From NCBI GenBank assembly GCA_019918135.1, contig WBZZ01000708.1:1-64000 (forward strand): a stretch of 64,000 bases of DNA. Reading direction: 5' to 3'. Of the stretch, positions 19,633 to 28,902 are shown piece by piece (positions within the stretch are counted from its first letter, which is position 1; every line of letters starts with the position of its first letter). Below the pieces are notes generated by a model that searched no databases, was not told where the DNA came from, and worked only from the letters and a program-made list of their open reading frames with translations. This stretch comes from Paulinella micropora (taxonomy: Eukaryota; Cercozoa; Imbricatea; Euglyphida; Paulinellidae). A program made the position numbers and the translations under genes.

Positions 19633-21006
19633 TCATTGTGGAGCGTGCAGTGCACCCACGGCTTTCGGCAAACTCTGAACATGTGGCGGCAGGTGTGGAG
19701 CGCGACCACTAGCGCAAAAGCGATCCTTCACGAGCGGCGCAATGAAGAACACGGACAGATGCGTCCAGCCGCCACAGCAAGTACTGGCGATTTCCTGAAC
19801 TAGAGTGTAGCAATCCGTCACCTGTAGCTCAACAAAGCTTTGGGCACAGAACATGAGAACATCCAGTATACTATATTTAGCCAGAGCCTCGTCCAGGCAC
19901 AGACAATCGAGCGGCCGCCAAAAGTCCCGGCTCCGTGCTGCTTCGTCGTCGTGTTCGCCCAAGCCGCACTGTTGCAGCACGTTGCGGAGCCAAGCCTTAC
20001 AGTTGGGCGGAGCTCTGTTGGTAAAACTCGCGGCCACGTATTTTTTTAATTTCTCAAGGTAGGCCTCCCAGCCGCACCCTAGCGCGTCTACTGCATACAC
20101 GGTCCAGAACTGCCAGCCACCCTGCGGCAGAATCTCTAGGTGCAGCACGTCCCAGGCGTGGGCAAAGCGAGCGGCCCCGCCCGGTCCCTGCCAGCCCGGA
20201 AGACACCAAAGCGCTCGGGGAAGTTGCCCTCTACAAGTAGAGAGAAAGTACAGCAGCGCCGCATCCGCTACGACCCGGCGCGGATACTTCACGCGGCACA
20301 TGGTTGAATCCTCCAGGTCGGTCAACACGACCTTTTGCACCAGCAAACCTGCGCCGTCAATGCTTCGCTTTAGATTTAAAAGGACGTTGGTTGGCTTTTG
20401 GTCGAAAGGGAAGAAGCCGCCCATAAGGACCAGACGTTGCAAACATGCCGCCACCGGGGCTAAAACCTTGAAAGCAAACATCTCCACCGACACCGAACTT
20501 TCCACCAGGCTCAGGTCGCAGTTGAAGGCCTCCAAGTGAAGCAGCACCAGACAATGCCCCTCGGGGATTCTGCCGCAGTCTGGGGGCCCGCTTGCGCGGA
20601 CGGCAGAGCCGGTGGCTGGCTTGCATGTACAGCTCCTGTCTTGGAGCAAAAGCCTCACCGCGCCGCCCACTGTCCCAGGTCGGGGAGCTTCCGGGCTGGC
20701 AGCTGGGCGCTCCCCCTTGCTGGGCTGGGCTACTGCGGGCAGGGACTGGGCCCAGGAGGCGGCGGCGCTGGCATCGAGCACCTGGACCAGGTAGAGGTTA
20801 GGACCGACCCCTAGTTTGTGTAGCCTGCGATACCCTATTTCCTCCAGGCACTGGCAGTCCCCTGTCAGCTTTAGCACGCGTCCATTGTTTTGTTTAAAAA
20901 CGAAGCCAAAGCTGCCCCGACCAATCAGTGGTAAACCTTCGATAACGTCAAGGATTTCCCTAGTGCTGTGCTCGTCTTGGTACACCGTCCGGGCGGGAGG
21001 TTGCAT
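19633..21006 (-). CDS. Divergent protein kinase
   Basis: 457 aa. The kinase fold is read from the glycine loop LIGRGSFGFVFK, VLKLTG (possible ATP-anchoring Lys), HCLVLLHLEAFNCDL in the hinge region, FPFDQKPTNVLL in place of the usual HRDLKPxN catalytic loop, and VVLTDLEDS in place of DFG. The catalytic-loop Lys and Asn and the metal-binding Asp are kept, but the usual HRD is altered, so activity may be weak or unusual. An insertion of about 60 residues (PSKGERPAASPEAPRPG and a Cys-rich part) separates the lobes. The C-terminal 170 residues are helical and Cys-rich. Targets are unknown. Confidence 0.7.
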   Translation of the reverse strand: MQPPARTVYQDEHSTREILDVIEGLPLIGRGSFGFVFKQNNGRVLKLTGDCQCLEEIGYRRLHKLGVGPNLYLVQVLDASAAASWAQSLPAVAQPSKGERPAASPEAPRPGTVGGAVRLLLQDRSCTCKPATGSAVRASGPPDCGRIPEGHCLVLLHLEAFNCDLSLVESSVSVEMFAFKVLAPVAACLQRLVLMGGFFPFDQKPTNVLLNLKRSIDGAGLLVQKVVLTDLEDSTMCRVKYPRRVVADAALLYFLSTCRGQLPRALWCLPGWQGPGGAARFAHAWDVLHLEILPQGGWQFWTVYAVDALGCGWEAYLEKLKKYVAASFTNRAPPNCKAWLRNVLQQCGLGEHDDEAARSRDFWRPLDCLCLDEALAKYSILDVLMFCAQSFVELQVTDCYTLVQEIASTCCGGWTHLSVFFIAPLVKDRFCASGRAPHLPPHVQSLPKAVGALHAPQ

Positions 21007-21220
21007 TGGAGGGAGGGAGGGAGGGACGAAGGACTCGGCAGATTTTCTTTTTAATTTATCAAACAGCACAGCCAGCCAGGGGGGGGGGGAGGGGCAAAAC
21101 GGACTTCTTGTCCGGGGTGTGGAGGGGGGGGGGGTTAGGGGACAGGGCGTGAGGGGGGGGAGAGGGATGGAGCAGCATCCCCCGCCCCCTTGTTCCCCCG
21201 CCGCCTGGCTGTCAAGTGTA
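21007..21220. promoter_or_regulatory. G-rich intergenic tract
   Basis: Several G runs of 7-10 alternate with short purine stretches. It contains the promoter of the kinase gene and the 3' end of the gene at 21221, with a TTAATTTATC stretch that reads as ATTAAA-like on the minus strand. Confidence 0.4.
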
Positions 21221-24200
21221 TTAGCGTGCTGGGGGGGGAGGGGCGGGGAACAAAAGCTCCTCCGCGACACGGACGAATTGGGTGAGCAGAGCACGACGGT
21301 GTTGGGGGTCGCGGTAATGTGTGCGGCAGAGATAGCAGGCGACGTGGGGTACGTAACCGTCGGGCGTGCCAAACATAAAATCTGCTTCTACTTTCTTGCC
21401 CTGCGGCATGAGCACTTCTCCTTTTTCCCAATAGTTGAGTAAAGAATCGAACATGGAAGGTTTTTGATTGACCTCGGGCTCCTGCCGAGGCTGCAAGAAC
21501 AGGTGCTGCACAGGGTACTCCCCTGCTAGGTAGGAGGCGGGCAACAGCATTGTTTCCCGGCACGAGGCCACCAGGCACCGAGCTACACAGAGGCCCGACA
21601 GGTAGAGCGAAGCGTACTTGTCCGAGCGCTGCTCCAGCTTGCTGAAGAGGTCCTGGCTCATCACGTCGCGGCACGCCTTGCGCAGCGAGACAAACGGCGC
21701 CCCTAATGCTAACTCGTACTGGCGCAGCCAAGCCAGCGCCTGTTGGGCGTCGTCAGCCCGAACAGCCGGGCCCACGCCAGCCAGATTGCGATACCAGTGA
21801 TGCCTCCTCTCAGCCTGGGGCAGGGCCTCCAGCCCCTGGACCGGCATCACGGGCTTAGCTGCCCAGCCCCGAGGCCCTGCGGCCCCAGAGGCAAAGGGCG
21901 AGGCCGCATCCCGACCCTTTTCTTCGCTCGTGGCCTCCCGCCACGAGAGAAGGGTCGGGAGGCTTTCCGGCGGGTAGGGCACCCCATTGTAGAAAAGCTC
22001 TAGCTGGCAAGCGTGCGCTAGCGCCACGTGTGGCGTGTTGCCGAGCGGGGCCCCGCCCGCGGCGCCCCTTAGGCTATCGCGCGTGGGTGAGGCATAGCAG
22101 CGCGTGGCGTAATCAGCCAGCCCCTTAATCTCCCAGTTGTGTTTCGCGCTCTGTTGCAGTTCCGCCTTGGCGAGCTTGCAATACTGCGACCCGTACTGCT
22201 TGTCCTGCAACCATTTAGCAAACGCTCGCCATGACTCCCTCATTCCGCTACCGTTGACAGTATGCTCGACCTGCTTTTGCAGCGCCGTGTAGTGCAGCCG
22301 CGAGCCATACACAGCGGGGTTCTCGAGGTGCCCCCCCAGGCGGCTGAATTGTGACAGAAAAACTTTCACAATCTCGTGCTCTTCTGCGCTTGCGGGCGGG
22401 GCGTGCTTCCTCCTTGCATCTTGCAGATTGTCCAAGTGTTTCTGGCACGCGTCCTTCTGACGCTCACCCGCTTCCAGCAGATCCACCAACATGCTATTCA
22501 GGCTGATCAGCGCTAGTGATCTGCTGGGGGGGCGCAAGCAAGCTATGTCGTCCAGCAATACAGTGCCGGCCGGCTCGTGGTATTGCTGGAACTGGCTCCG
22601 GTGATAGCGCCCCACACCGGAGCCGGAGCCCCGCGGGACGTGGTCGTCGCACAGCACTTGCCGGGGAGCGGCGCCGGGGGCTTTCTCGTCCAACAGCAGG
22701 TCCACGGCCACGTTGCGACAGCCGGTTTGTTGACACGCAAAGGCAGCGTAGACGGAGGGCTGCCCCCTGAGCCCGTACGGCGCTGCGCTCACCTGCCGCA
22801 GGCGCCTGACGTAGAAATCCCGCTCGTGCAGGACCGAGCGTACGTGCAGCAGGTCGTACGGGCTCAGGCCCAGGATTTTTCGTACGGCTTCGGTAGGCGT
22901 GCACAGCTGTTGTTTCACGCTGGAGGGCAACAGGTCCAGGACGCCCCACTCGGGCATCCTGGACGCCTCCGCGCGCGTCCCCGCCAAGTGGACAAAGGGC
23001 GGTGGGGCGCCCTTCCCTGGCACGCGCAAACTCCGGGGGGTGCCCAGGCAGGCCTCGCGGAAATACTGCCACGTGTAGCAGTATTCAGCCTGCACGGGGG
23101 CCGTCCGTGCCGCGTACAAGGAGCGTTTGCCCTCCCAATCGGGCGACATACATTCCCAGGTACGCGGCCATTGCGGGTCCCTGTCTCCGCCTACCGGCAA
23201 GGGTTGCGCGCGCGGGAAATAGGGTGCCACGCACTTGGTAGTGCCCGAGGCGTCAGAAGTTCGCGGGCCCTCGTAGGCCGCACTGCAGTAATCACCCACC
23301 TCCAGGCGTACGCTCAGCCAGCGGTGGGCCGAGCTCGGAGTCTGGGGCAGGGCCCACCGCTGGATCTGCTCGCGGGACACGCCCGCGCCTCCAGGGCAGT
23401 ACGTATAGGGCAGGGCGCCTGTCTTGGCTGGAGGGATGTTCCGCCGCAGCCAAGCATCGCTCTCGCTTTCCGCCCATGGTAGCAACAAGCAAAAGACCCA
23501 GTCACGCACCGCCAGGCAGCTGGGGTCGGAGTTGGTTCGTTCCACCTCATCCTCTACCAGACCGCGGTTTTCCTGGTTGTAATAAGTCTCCCTCAGTGTG
23601 TCCCGTGATAGATCCTCCTCCTCCTCGTCAGCCTCCTCCTCCTCGTCAGCCTCCTCCTCCTCGTCGGCCTCTTCGTCGGCCTCCTCCTGCTCGTCCTCCG
23701 TCAGCTCTTCTTCCCCCCTTTCCTCCTCCTCCTCCTCGTCGTCGTCGTCGCCGTCCTCATTGACTCCAAACATAGCAATTATGCGCTCTGCCTGTTTCTT
23801 GCACTCCTGGCTCCAGTGCTGGAGCGAGCGCACGTCCCCGATTCGTCCCGTCGAAAAGCGCGGCTTACGCGTAATACACATACCGGCGTACAAGGCCCGC
23901 TCCGTTCTTAGATAGCGCCTGACTCCACGGCACAACGCAAAGTAAGGATCTACATACAGCCTGCCGCGGCGCAGCGCCGGCGCCGAAACGACCAAAGTCG
24001 TGGCAGGCTGCTCGGACTCTGTTATCCAGGCTGCGCAGCGCACGTAGTGTAGCACCTCGTGACAGGCCAGCCACGGCAGCAGGGCCGCGTGCTCTAGCCC
24101 GCCCCGGTGCCAGGGGCCCGCGAACGAAAGGGGCACGCTGTGTAGCGGTGCCTGACTCGCCGTGATGCGCCAGGCCACGCGCAGGTAAATCGAACCCTCG

Positions 24201-25447
24201 CGAGGGTTCTTGCCCTCGCGGGGAGCTCTGCGAATAAAAGTATTTTCGGACGCTAGCCACAGCGCCCCCGGGCCTAGCGGGGGCCAGGGCGGCTCTTGCG
24301 GGGCTTGCACGACGCTCTTGGCCAAAGTGTCTAAAGTGTTGGCAAGCGCTAAACACTTCGGGTGCTTCTTTAGCCAGGATTGCAAGGCTTGGATGTAAAG
24401 GCTGCGGGCTCCGGCCACACCTGTGGCGAGGGCCGACCCCGGCAGCACGGTCTGGAGCACCGAGGCCAACGGCGGGGAACGTTCCCAGGGCCAGGCCGCC
24501 ACCGCGGGGGGGACACTGCCTAGCACCAACGGCCGATACAGCCTTTCGCTAGTCACTCGCGGCCCCGCGTCACACACAAAGGCGTGGGGCTTAGCCAACA
24601 CGTAGGCACATTCCTCTAGCACGCGCTTCTCGAGCAGAAGGATCTCCTCCTCCATCTCTTCCTCAATGTCCTGCGCCCCTGTGCGGGGGGGGCACGAGGG
24701 GCTTCTCTCCTTGACCAACAGTGCTTCTGCTTTTTTCTTGTTTGCTGAAGACAGAACCTGTTCCCGCGCGCTGGCCCACGACTCCCCCAGCGCGTTCGGC
24801 TGCTGCAAGCTCCGGGCTAGTCCCGCACACAAATCCCACCAGCTAACGGCGCTTAGCTCATACGGGTGCTCTCCGCTTAGCTGCAGAAAACCCTCAAAAT
24901 AATAATCCCGACCGTTACAGCCGAGCGTGTGCCCCTTTTCCCAGGACCGTGCTGCCGGACGCGTGCCCGGCGGCACGTACACCACTGTGTCGGCCAGCTG
25001 TTCCAAGCTCCACTGCCCGCTGAGCGAGCCCTGCTCTAACACCAGCCACACCCACGACGCCAGGGACGGAGCGACCAGGTTATTTAGCTCGCGCCGCAGA
25101 GTTTGCAAAAAGCCATGGTGAAACAGCTCTGGGTGGCTCACACACAAATCAGACTCCGTCACCGGACCAGAGCCAGGAGCCCGATCATGCTGCTGCACCA
25201 AGCTCGCCAGCTTGGTGTAGAAGTCTCGGCTCTGCTCGGTAGGCTCCAAACCTCCTAACTGCTGCATGCTCCAGCCCTTCAGCACCAAATCGTTGCACAG
25301 CCCTGGGCATGTACCTTGCATTACCGGCGGCCCAGCAAGAGCCGCCGGTCCATTCCAACCAGCTGGCACCTTCTCTTCCGGCCCAGGGGGCCAGGCAGGG
25401 CCCTGGCTGGGCCTTGCTGGGCTGGAAGCTTGCCTCTGCAGTGCCAT
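21221..25447 (-). CDS. 1,408-aa protein of unknown function, possibly structural
   Basis: Not recognised. Intact, soluble-looking product with no signal peptide or membrane span. An acidic Glu/Asp/Ala tract (DEEEEEERGEEELTEDEQ type) occupies about residues 562-616 and splits two folded halves rich in Trp, Tyr and Cys. The C-terminal half has a possible zinc site (C-x4-C ... C-x2-H around ACQQTGC and LCDDHV), and a late YLCRTHYRD motif. Length and a flexible central insert are compatible with a large virion protein; herpesvirus-type major capsid proteins are similar in length, but I see no motif that proves kinship. It contains several long perfect hairpins (for example 21909-21960 and 23318-23362). 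Confidence 0.6.
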   Translation of the reverse strand: MALQRQASSPARPSQGPAWPPGPEEKVPAGWNGPAALAGPPVMQGTCPGLCNDLVLKGWSMQQLGGLEPTEQSRDFYTKLASLVQQHDRAPGSGPVTESDLCVSHPELFHHGFLQTLRRELNNLVAPSLASWVWLVLEQGSLSGQWSLEQLADTVVYVPPGTRPAARSWEKGHTLGCNGRDYYFEGFLQLSGEHPYELSAVSWWDLCAGLARSLQQPNALGESWASAREQVLSSANKKKAEALLVKERSPSCPPRTGAQDIEEEMEEEILLLEKRVLEECAYVLAKPHAFVCDAGPRVTSERLYRPLVLGSVPPAVAAWPWERSPPLASVLQTVLPGSALATGVAGARSLYIQALQSWLKKHPKCLALANTLDTLAKSVVQAPQEPPWPPLGPGALWLASENTFIRRAPREGKNPREGSIYLRVAWRITASQAPLHSVPLSFAGPWHRGGLEHAALLPWLACHEVLHYVRCAAWITESEQPATTLVVSAPALRRGRLYVDPYFALCRGVRRYLRTERALYAGMCITRKPRFSTGRIGDVRSLQHWSQECKKQAERIIAMFGVNEDGDDDDEEEEEERGEEELTEDEQEEADEEADEEEEADEEEEADEEEEDLSRDTLRETYYNQENRGLVEDEVERTNSDPSCLAVRDWVFCLLLPWAESESDAWLRRNIPPAKTGALPYTYCPGGAGVSREQIQRWALPQTPSSAHRWLSVRLEVGDYCSAAYEGPRTSDASGTTKCVAPYFPRAQPLPVGGDRDPQWPRTWECMSPDWEGKRSLYAARTAPVQAEYCYTWQYFREACLGTPRSLRVPGKGAPPPFVHLAGTRAEASRMPEWGVLDLLPSSVKQQLCTPTEAVRKILGLSPYDLLHVRSVLHERDFYVRRLRQVSAAPYGLRGQPSVYAAFACQQTGCRNVAVDLLLDEKAPGAAPRQVLCDDHVPRGSGSGVGRYHRSQFQQYHEPAGTVLLDDIACLRPPSRSLALISLNSMLVDLLEAGERQKDACQKHLDNLQDARRKHAPPASAEEHEIVKVFLSQFSRLGGHLENPAVYGSRLHYTALQKQVEHTVNGSGMRESWRAFAKWLQDKQYGSQYCKLAKAELQQSAKHNWEIKGLADYATRCYASPTRDSLRGAAGGAPLGNTPHVALAHACQLELFYNGVPYPPESLPTLLSWREATSEEKGRDAASPFASGAAGPRGWAAKPVMPVQGLEALPQAERRHHWYRNLAGVGPAVRADDAQQALAWLRQYELALGAPFVSLRKACRDVMSQDLFSKLEQRSDKYASLYLSGLCVARCLVASCRETMLLPASYLAGEYPVQHLFLQPRQEPEVNQKPSMFDSLLNYWEKGEVLMPQGKKVEADFMFGTPDGYVPHVACYLCRTHYRDPQHRRALLTQFVRVAEELLFPAPPPPAR
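21909..21960. repeat. Long inverted repeat inside the 1,408-aa gene
   Basis: TCCCGACCCTT...GCTCGTGGC pairs with GCCACGAG...AAGGGTCGGGA around CTCC. About 20 of the bases in each arm pair. Confidence 0.75.
23318..23362. repeat. 13-bp-stem inverted repeat inside the 1,408-aa gene
   Basis: CCAGCGGTGGGCC and GGGCCCACCGCTGG are separated by about 20 nt. Confidence 0.7.
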
Positions 25448-25685
25448 CTTTTTTCCCCTTTGTCGTATACAAAGACACAGTCAATAGGGCACGAAGATTT
25501 TTTCTCTTTTAATTTTGTGATTTCTTTACTAACCCTGCCCCAAAGACTCTGCGGGATCGGGCAAGGAAGAGGGAGAGAGAGAGAGAGAGAAAGAGAGAGA
25601 AAAGGGGAGGAGGGAGCAAAGGGGAGGAGGGTGGGTGGGGGGACGAGGAGGGGGGGGGGGACTAGGCGAGAGATTCGGTTTTGGC
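25448..25685. promoter_or_regulatory. Intergenic region with GA run and G tract
   Basis: Promoter side of the 1,408-aa gene and 3' side of the gene at 25686. A GAGAGAGAGA stretch at 25573-25600 and G9 at about 25652 are present, plus a minus-strand ATTAAA near 25510. Confidence 0.35.
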
Positions 25686-26312
25686 TTAGCAAGGGCCGTT
25701 TCCCCATACCCATCTCTCTTTCTCCAGGTCCCATCTGGTTCCTTCTAGCAACAGGTTCTCGCGAAATTCCTCCGCAGTCACTTGCCCGCCTTGTACCGCC
25801 CACCGCGCCGCCATGTCCCAGGATATGCCCGCCAGATTCAGGCGCTCCGTCGCCGCCGCCTCACGACCATGCACTGTAAAGTCTGTCATGGCTCGTTCAA
25901 ACTCCAGCTTCAGCTCCACAGCGCTGGCGCGGACTTGGGGGCCTTGCTGGGCGGGGAGGGCTCGGGCAGGAGGGGTTTGGGCAGAAGGAGTTCGGGCAGG
26001 GGGGGTTCGGGCAGGGGGGGTTCGGGCAGAAGGGGTTCGGGCAAAAGGAGTTCGGGCAGGGGGGGTTCGGGGGGCAGCATGCCCCCCGGCAGCATGCCCC
26101 CCGGCAGCATACCGCCCCCCGGCAGCATGTCCTCCCCATTGTTCAAGCTGGGCCTCTTCCCACTCGCGTAGAGCTGCTGTACTTTCATGTCTGCACATCT
26201 GTTCGGTCTGCCACTCTTTTTCATAGTCGCCGATCGCGCCTTGCTCAGCTGCCATTTTGTTTAGGAGCGCCTCTCTTTCCTTCATCTCACGCCTATATTG
26301 CTCCAGCTCCAT
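25686..26312 (-). CDS. Coiled-coil protein with RTP(P/S)A tandem repeats
   Basis: 208 aa. Residues 1-50 are highly charged and probably coiled coil (ELEQYRREMKEREALLNKM, WEEAQLEQW). Next is a palindrome-derived Gly/His/Ala stretch, then about ten five-residue repeats of the type RTP(P/F/S)A coming from a 15-bp repeat. The last 75 residues form a separate part (ERAMTDFTVHG, LAGISWDMAARWAVQGGQVTAEEF) that looks helical. No known family was recognised. The ATG starts at MELEQY; codons further upstream are open but lack ATG. Divergent from the heliorhodopsin gene. Confidence 0.55.
   Translation of the reverse strand: MELEQYRREMKEREALLNKMAAEQGAIGDYEKEWQTEQMCRHESTAALREWEEAQLEQWGGHAAGGRYAAGGHAAGGHAAPRTPPARTPFARTPSARTPPARTPPARTPSAQTPPARALPAQQGPQVRASAVELKLEFERAMTDFTVHGREAAATERLNLAGISWDMAARWAVQGGQVTAEEFRENLLLEGTRWDLEKERWVWGNGPC
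25945..26128. repeat. 15-bp tandem repeats plus palindromic element
   Basis: About ten GGGCAG(A/G)AGG(A/G)GTTC-type 15-mers, then GGGGGGCAGCATGCCCCCC with three GGCAGCAT(G/A) additions at 26066-26128. All lie within the coding frame of the gene at 25686. Confidence 0.8.
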
Positions 26313-26551
26313 CTTTCTTTCTTGCACGAGTTCTTATGCCAGCGCTGGGGGTTGCTTGCTCGCGCTTAAGCATATAATCATCCCTCGGACGCACCTGCCC
26401 CAAAGAAAAGACAGAGATACGAGAAAGCAAAGACCGAGAGTGCAGAGAGGAGGGGGGGGGGCGCCACATATGACCCCCCCCCCCCGTCCCCTTGCTCTCT
26501 CTCTCTCCTCTCTCTCCCTTGCTTTTAAGCCCGTGCATATATAACACAACA
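26313..26551. promoter_or_regulatory. Divergent promoter of heliorhodopsin
   Basis: G10 at 26451-26461 faces C13 at 26473-26486 around GCGCCACATATGA. CATATATAA lies only 8-16 nt upstream of the heliorhodopsin ATG, close for a TATA box unless the leader is very short. Confidence 0.45.
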
Positions 26552-27793
26552 ATGCCCTCGCCGAGAAAGCGACGCAAGAATACCGGTGCTAGCACAAAAA
26601 AAGCAGTGGGTGCAGCAGTAGCTGGGCCTTGCTCATGGCTTGTTGTCCTTGGGCTCAATATCTTAGCTTTTGCGGCCCACTTGGTGCTTGTTATCGTCCA
26701 GGTGGCAGGCCCACTAGACTTTGCCAAGGACCTTAAGGCTCAGACCTCCATCGTGACCTTAAGAGTTGGCCTCCCGCGCGAGGAGGGGCTTGACGACGCC
26801 GCGCAGACCCGGGCGGCCGGCTGGCTAGAGTTGGCCGGTATCGGTCCCGGCGTTTCGCTATGGGGTCTGTCGGTGGCCTTCCATGCCCTCACTGCAGTAG
26901 GTCACTTGGTCCAGTGTGGCCTTACAGCAGCTATCCAGTGCTGCCTCTCGGACAGTCGGCCGGCGCTCCGCTGGTATCCCCAGGCAGCCCGCTGGCTAGA
27001 ATACTCAATCACTGCACCCTTGATGCTGCTACAGCTACAGCTGCTGGCGGGAGAGCGCTCGGTGGCGGCGTTAGCAGTCTCGTTTGTACTCTGCAACCTC
27101 ATGATCTGGGTCGGGGGACTTGCCCCCTTGCTCGCCTGGCGCTACTGGGTTGCAGAACCCCGCAGCAGCCTGCCAGACCGGTCCTCTCCCAGCAGATCCC
27201 GGCAGCCAGACCCGCCGGGAGAGACTGAACAAGGGCCTGAGTCAACCGGGCTACTCTCTGCCGAAACACCAGAAAGGGACAGGCTCCCATCGACTGAGGT
27301 ATTCCAATCTCTCCAGAGAACTCATAGTCTAAAGGAAGACACAAGCGAAGCAAGGGCCAAGCCCAACACTCCACAGAATGTCGCAGCCGCGCTGCGGCCC
27401 CTGACCTTGGCGTGCTGGGCCCTTTCGTGGCTACTGTTCGTTCTGTCGTTCCTGCCCCTGTGGATTGCCGCCAGGGGGGTCGTGGCTAGCCTCGAAATCC
27501 CCGCCGGAGCCGACCCCGGCAGGGTCAAGCTTATCATCAGTCTTGCCATTGGGCTAGAGTCTGCTTTCTTTGCCAGCTTTGGTTTCTGGGAGGCTTACTG
27601 TGTTGCTTGGCTGAAGTCTCCGCCTTTTCTGAGCTCTGGGCCGAACTCGGCTCAGAGCTTTAACCCTCACCCGTACGCTGAAATTGGCTACTGCTGCTTG
27701 AGCCTTAGCAGCAAGATGGCCCTCACTGCCCTAGCGCTCCTGTCGCTCAAGAACCAATCCGCCGACTGGCTTCCCCAGCCCGCTGGAGGCTAG
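26552..27793 (+). CDS. Heliorhodopsin
   Basis: 413 aa, longer than the usual 250-300. Seven hydrophobic helices are visible. Diagnostic residues match the heliorhodopsin family: RWLEY (R147, W148, E150 as Schiff-base counterion), His43 in helix 1, His111/His118 in helix 2, and LSLSSK with S384 and the retinal-binding K388 in helix 7. Heliorhodopsins sit in membranes with the N-terminus inside; viral ones are known in coccolithoviruses and mirusviruses, and the coccolithovirus one conducts ions. Two oddities are a basic N-terminal extension (PSPRKRRK) and a Pro/Ser/Glu-rich loop of about 80 residues between helices 4 and 5 or 5 and 6. ATTAAA follows the stop. A scrap of a second copy is at 32444-32500. 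Confidence 0.9.
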   Translation: MPSPRKRRKNTGASTKKAVGAAVAGPCSWLVVLGLNILAFAAHLVLVIVQVAGPLDFAKDLKAQTSIVTLRVGLPREEGLDDAAQTRAAGWLELAGIGPGVSLWGLSVAFHALTAVGHLVQCGLTAAIQCCLSDSRPALRWYPQAARWLEYSITAPLMLLQLQLLAGERSVAALAVSFVLCNLMIWVGGLAPLLAWRYWVAEPRSSLPDRSSPSRSRQPDPPGETEQGPESTGLLSAETPERDRLPSTEVFQSLQRTHSLKEDTSEARAKPNTPQNVAAALRPLTLACWALSWLLFVLSFLPLWIAARGVVASLEIPAGADPGRVKLIISLAIGLESAFFASFGFWEAYCVAWLKSPPFLSSGPNSAQSFNPHPYAEIGYCCLSLSSKMALTALALLSLKNQSADWLPQPAGG

Positions 27794-27879
27794 CGCGCTG
27801 GGAGGTAGACTGCTGGGAGAGGCTTTTTTTTTTAATTAAAAAACAAAACTTTCCGCTATTAGCCTTTCACTCGGAGCAC

Positions 27880-28722
27880 TCAGAGCTCGTAGCGGATAAG
27901 AGACTCGACGGCTTCACGGAATCGAGCCAGCCTCTGGTTGTGGACGGCCGCCTGCTTTTGCAAATGCTGGCAGGCCCTTTGCTCGTGCTGTGCCCGCAGG
28001 CTCTGCAGCGTCTCTGGCGAGACCATATATTTTATAACGGGAGAAAGGTAAGGAAGCGTCAGAGCGTTATCCAAGCTCTGCTTCAGAGCGCACTCGTCGT
28101 CCCACAATTCCCTCTCGTCGTCGCTCAGCTCGTAGCGGAAAAAGGGCCGCTTCGCCATGGCTGGCATGCCTGTGAGGTTGTATAGTTTCTGCCGGCCTAG
28201 GTACGCTAGTGCGATCCACGTCTTCGCGTCAATGTCGTCCACGGGCGCGGGCGCAATATAGTCGCTGCAGATCTTTGTCACCACGAGCGGCAGCAGCGTG
28301 GATATCAGGCGGACCGCCAGGTGGCCTGCCGCGACGGCCCGCAGGGTTGCTTGGTTCGTCGCGGAAGGCGAACCTGGCAGGCCCCTGCCGAACTGGGCGT
28401 GCAGCCAGTGCTCGTTGGCTGAGCGCATGTAGGGGGCGGTAATCACAGTGTCAAGCTCCGACCAACAAGTTCCCGGGCGCCGGGCATACACACTAGCGTC
28501 GCCTGCCAGAACACGCGCTGCCACCTCGGCGCAAAATCTGTCGCCAGACTCTGGGCCAACTTCTCCCGGCCGTGCCGTCGGCTGTGCCGACGGCACGGCC
28601 GGAGCTTGAGCTTGAGCTTGAGCTGCACGAGCAAAGGTCAGGGGCAGTGCCTGTGCCATTTTATCCAGGCGCCGTCTCTTGGCCGCCCGGGTCTCGGCTC
28701 GATTGCTTGGTTGCACAAACAT
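27880..28722 (-). CDS. Unknown protein, paralogue family A, copy 1
   Basis: 280 aa, paralogous to the gene at 30252-30941. Shared parts are an N-terminal MFVQPSN...ETRAAKRRRLDKM with a likely nuclear localisation signal, a middle segment LLPLVVTKICSDYIAPAPVDDIDAKTW, FFRYELSDDERELWDDECAL, and a helical Gln-rich C-terminus (LRAQHEQRACQHLQKQAAVHNQRL). The middle is faintly F-box-like, but not enough for a call. This copy carries an extra N-terminal segment that includes a perfect 16-17-bp hairpin (28566-28601) and three GCTTGA repeats. It converges on the heliorhodopsin gene and is divergent from the gene at 28903. Confidence 0.6.
   Translation of the reverse strand: MFVQPSNRAETRAAKRRRLDKMAQALPLTFARAAQAQAQAPAVPSAQPTARPGEVGPESGDRFCAEVAARVLAGDASVYARRPGTCWSELDTVITAPYMRSANEHWLHAQFGRGLPGSPSATNQATLRAVAAGHLAVRLISTLLPLVVTKICSDYIAPAPVDDIDAKTWIALAYLGRQKLYNLTGMPAMAKRPFFRYELSDDERELWDDECALKQSLDNALTLPYLSPVIKYMVSPETLQSLRAQHEQRACQHLQKQAAVHNQRLARFREAVESLIRYEL
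28566..28601. repeat. Perfect intragenic hairpin
   Basis: Arms CCGGCCGTGCCGTCGGC and GCCGACGGCACGGCCGG around about 2-3 nt. The segment is missing from the paralogue at 30252. Confidence 0.85.
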
Positions 28723-28902
28723 TCTTTCTTGTTTTCTTTTGTAAGGCTAGCGTCCCGCCCGCCACTTTCTTTTTTTTCTCCTTGCCCAGCTCTGCGCCCA
28801 GCGCGGACCTCTGCGCTGGGCGCAGCGGGAAGGTGGGGGGGGGGGTGCTCCTCCGGGGGGGAAAGGAATGGAGGAGAGGGCGTCAGGGACATAGTTAAAT
28901 TA

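Noticed and set aside
22577-23482. 301-aa plus-strand frame inside the 1,408-aa gene
   Set aside because: Antisense shadow in a GC-rich gene, with no promoter tract or poly(A) signal of its own.
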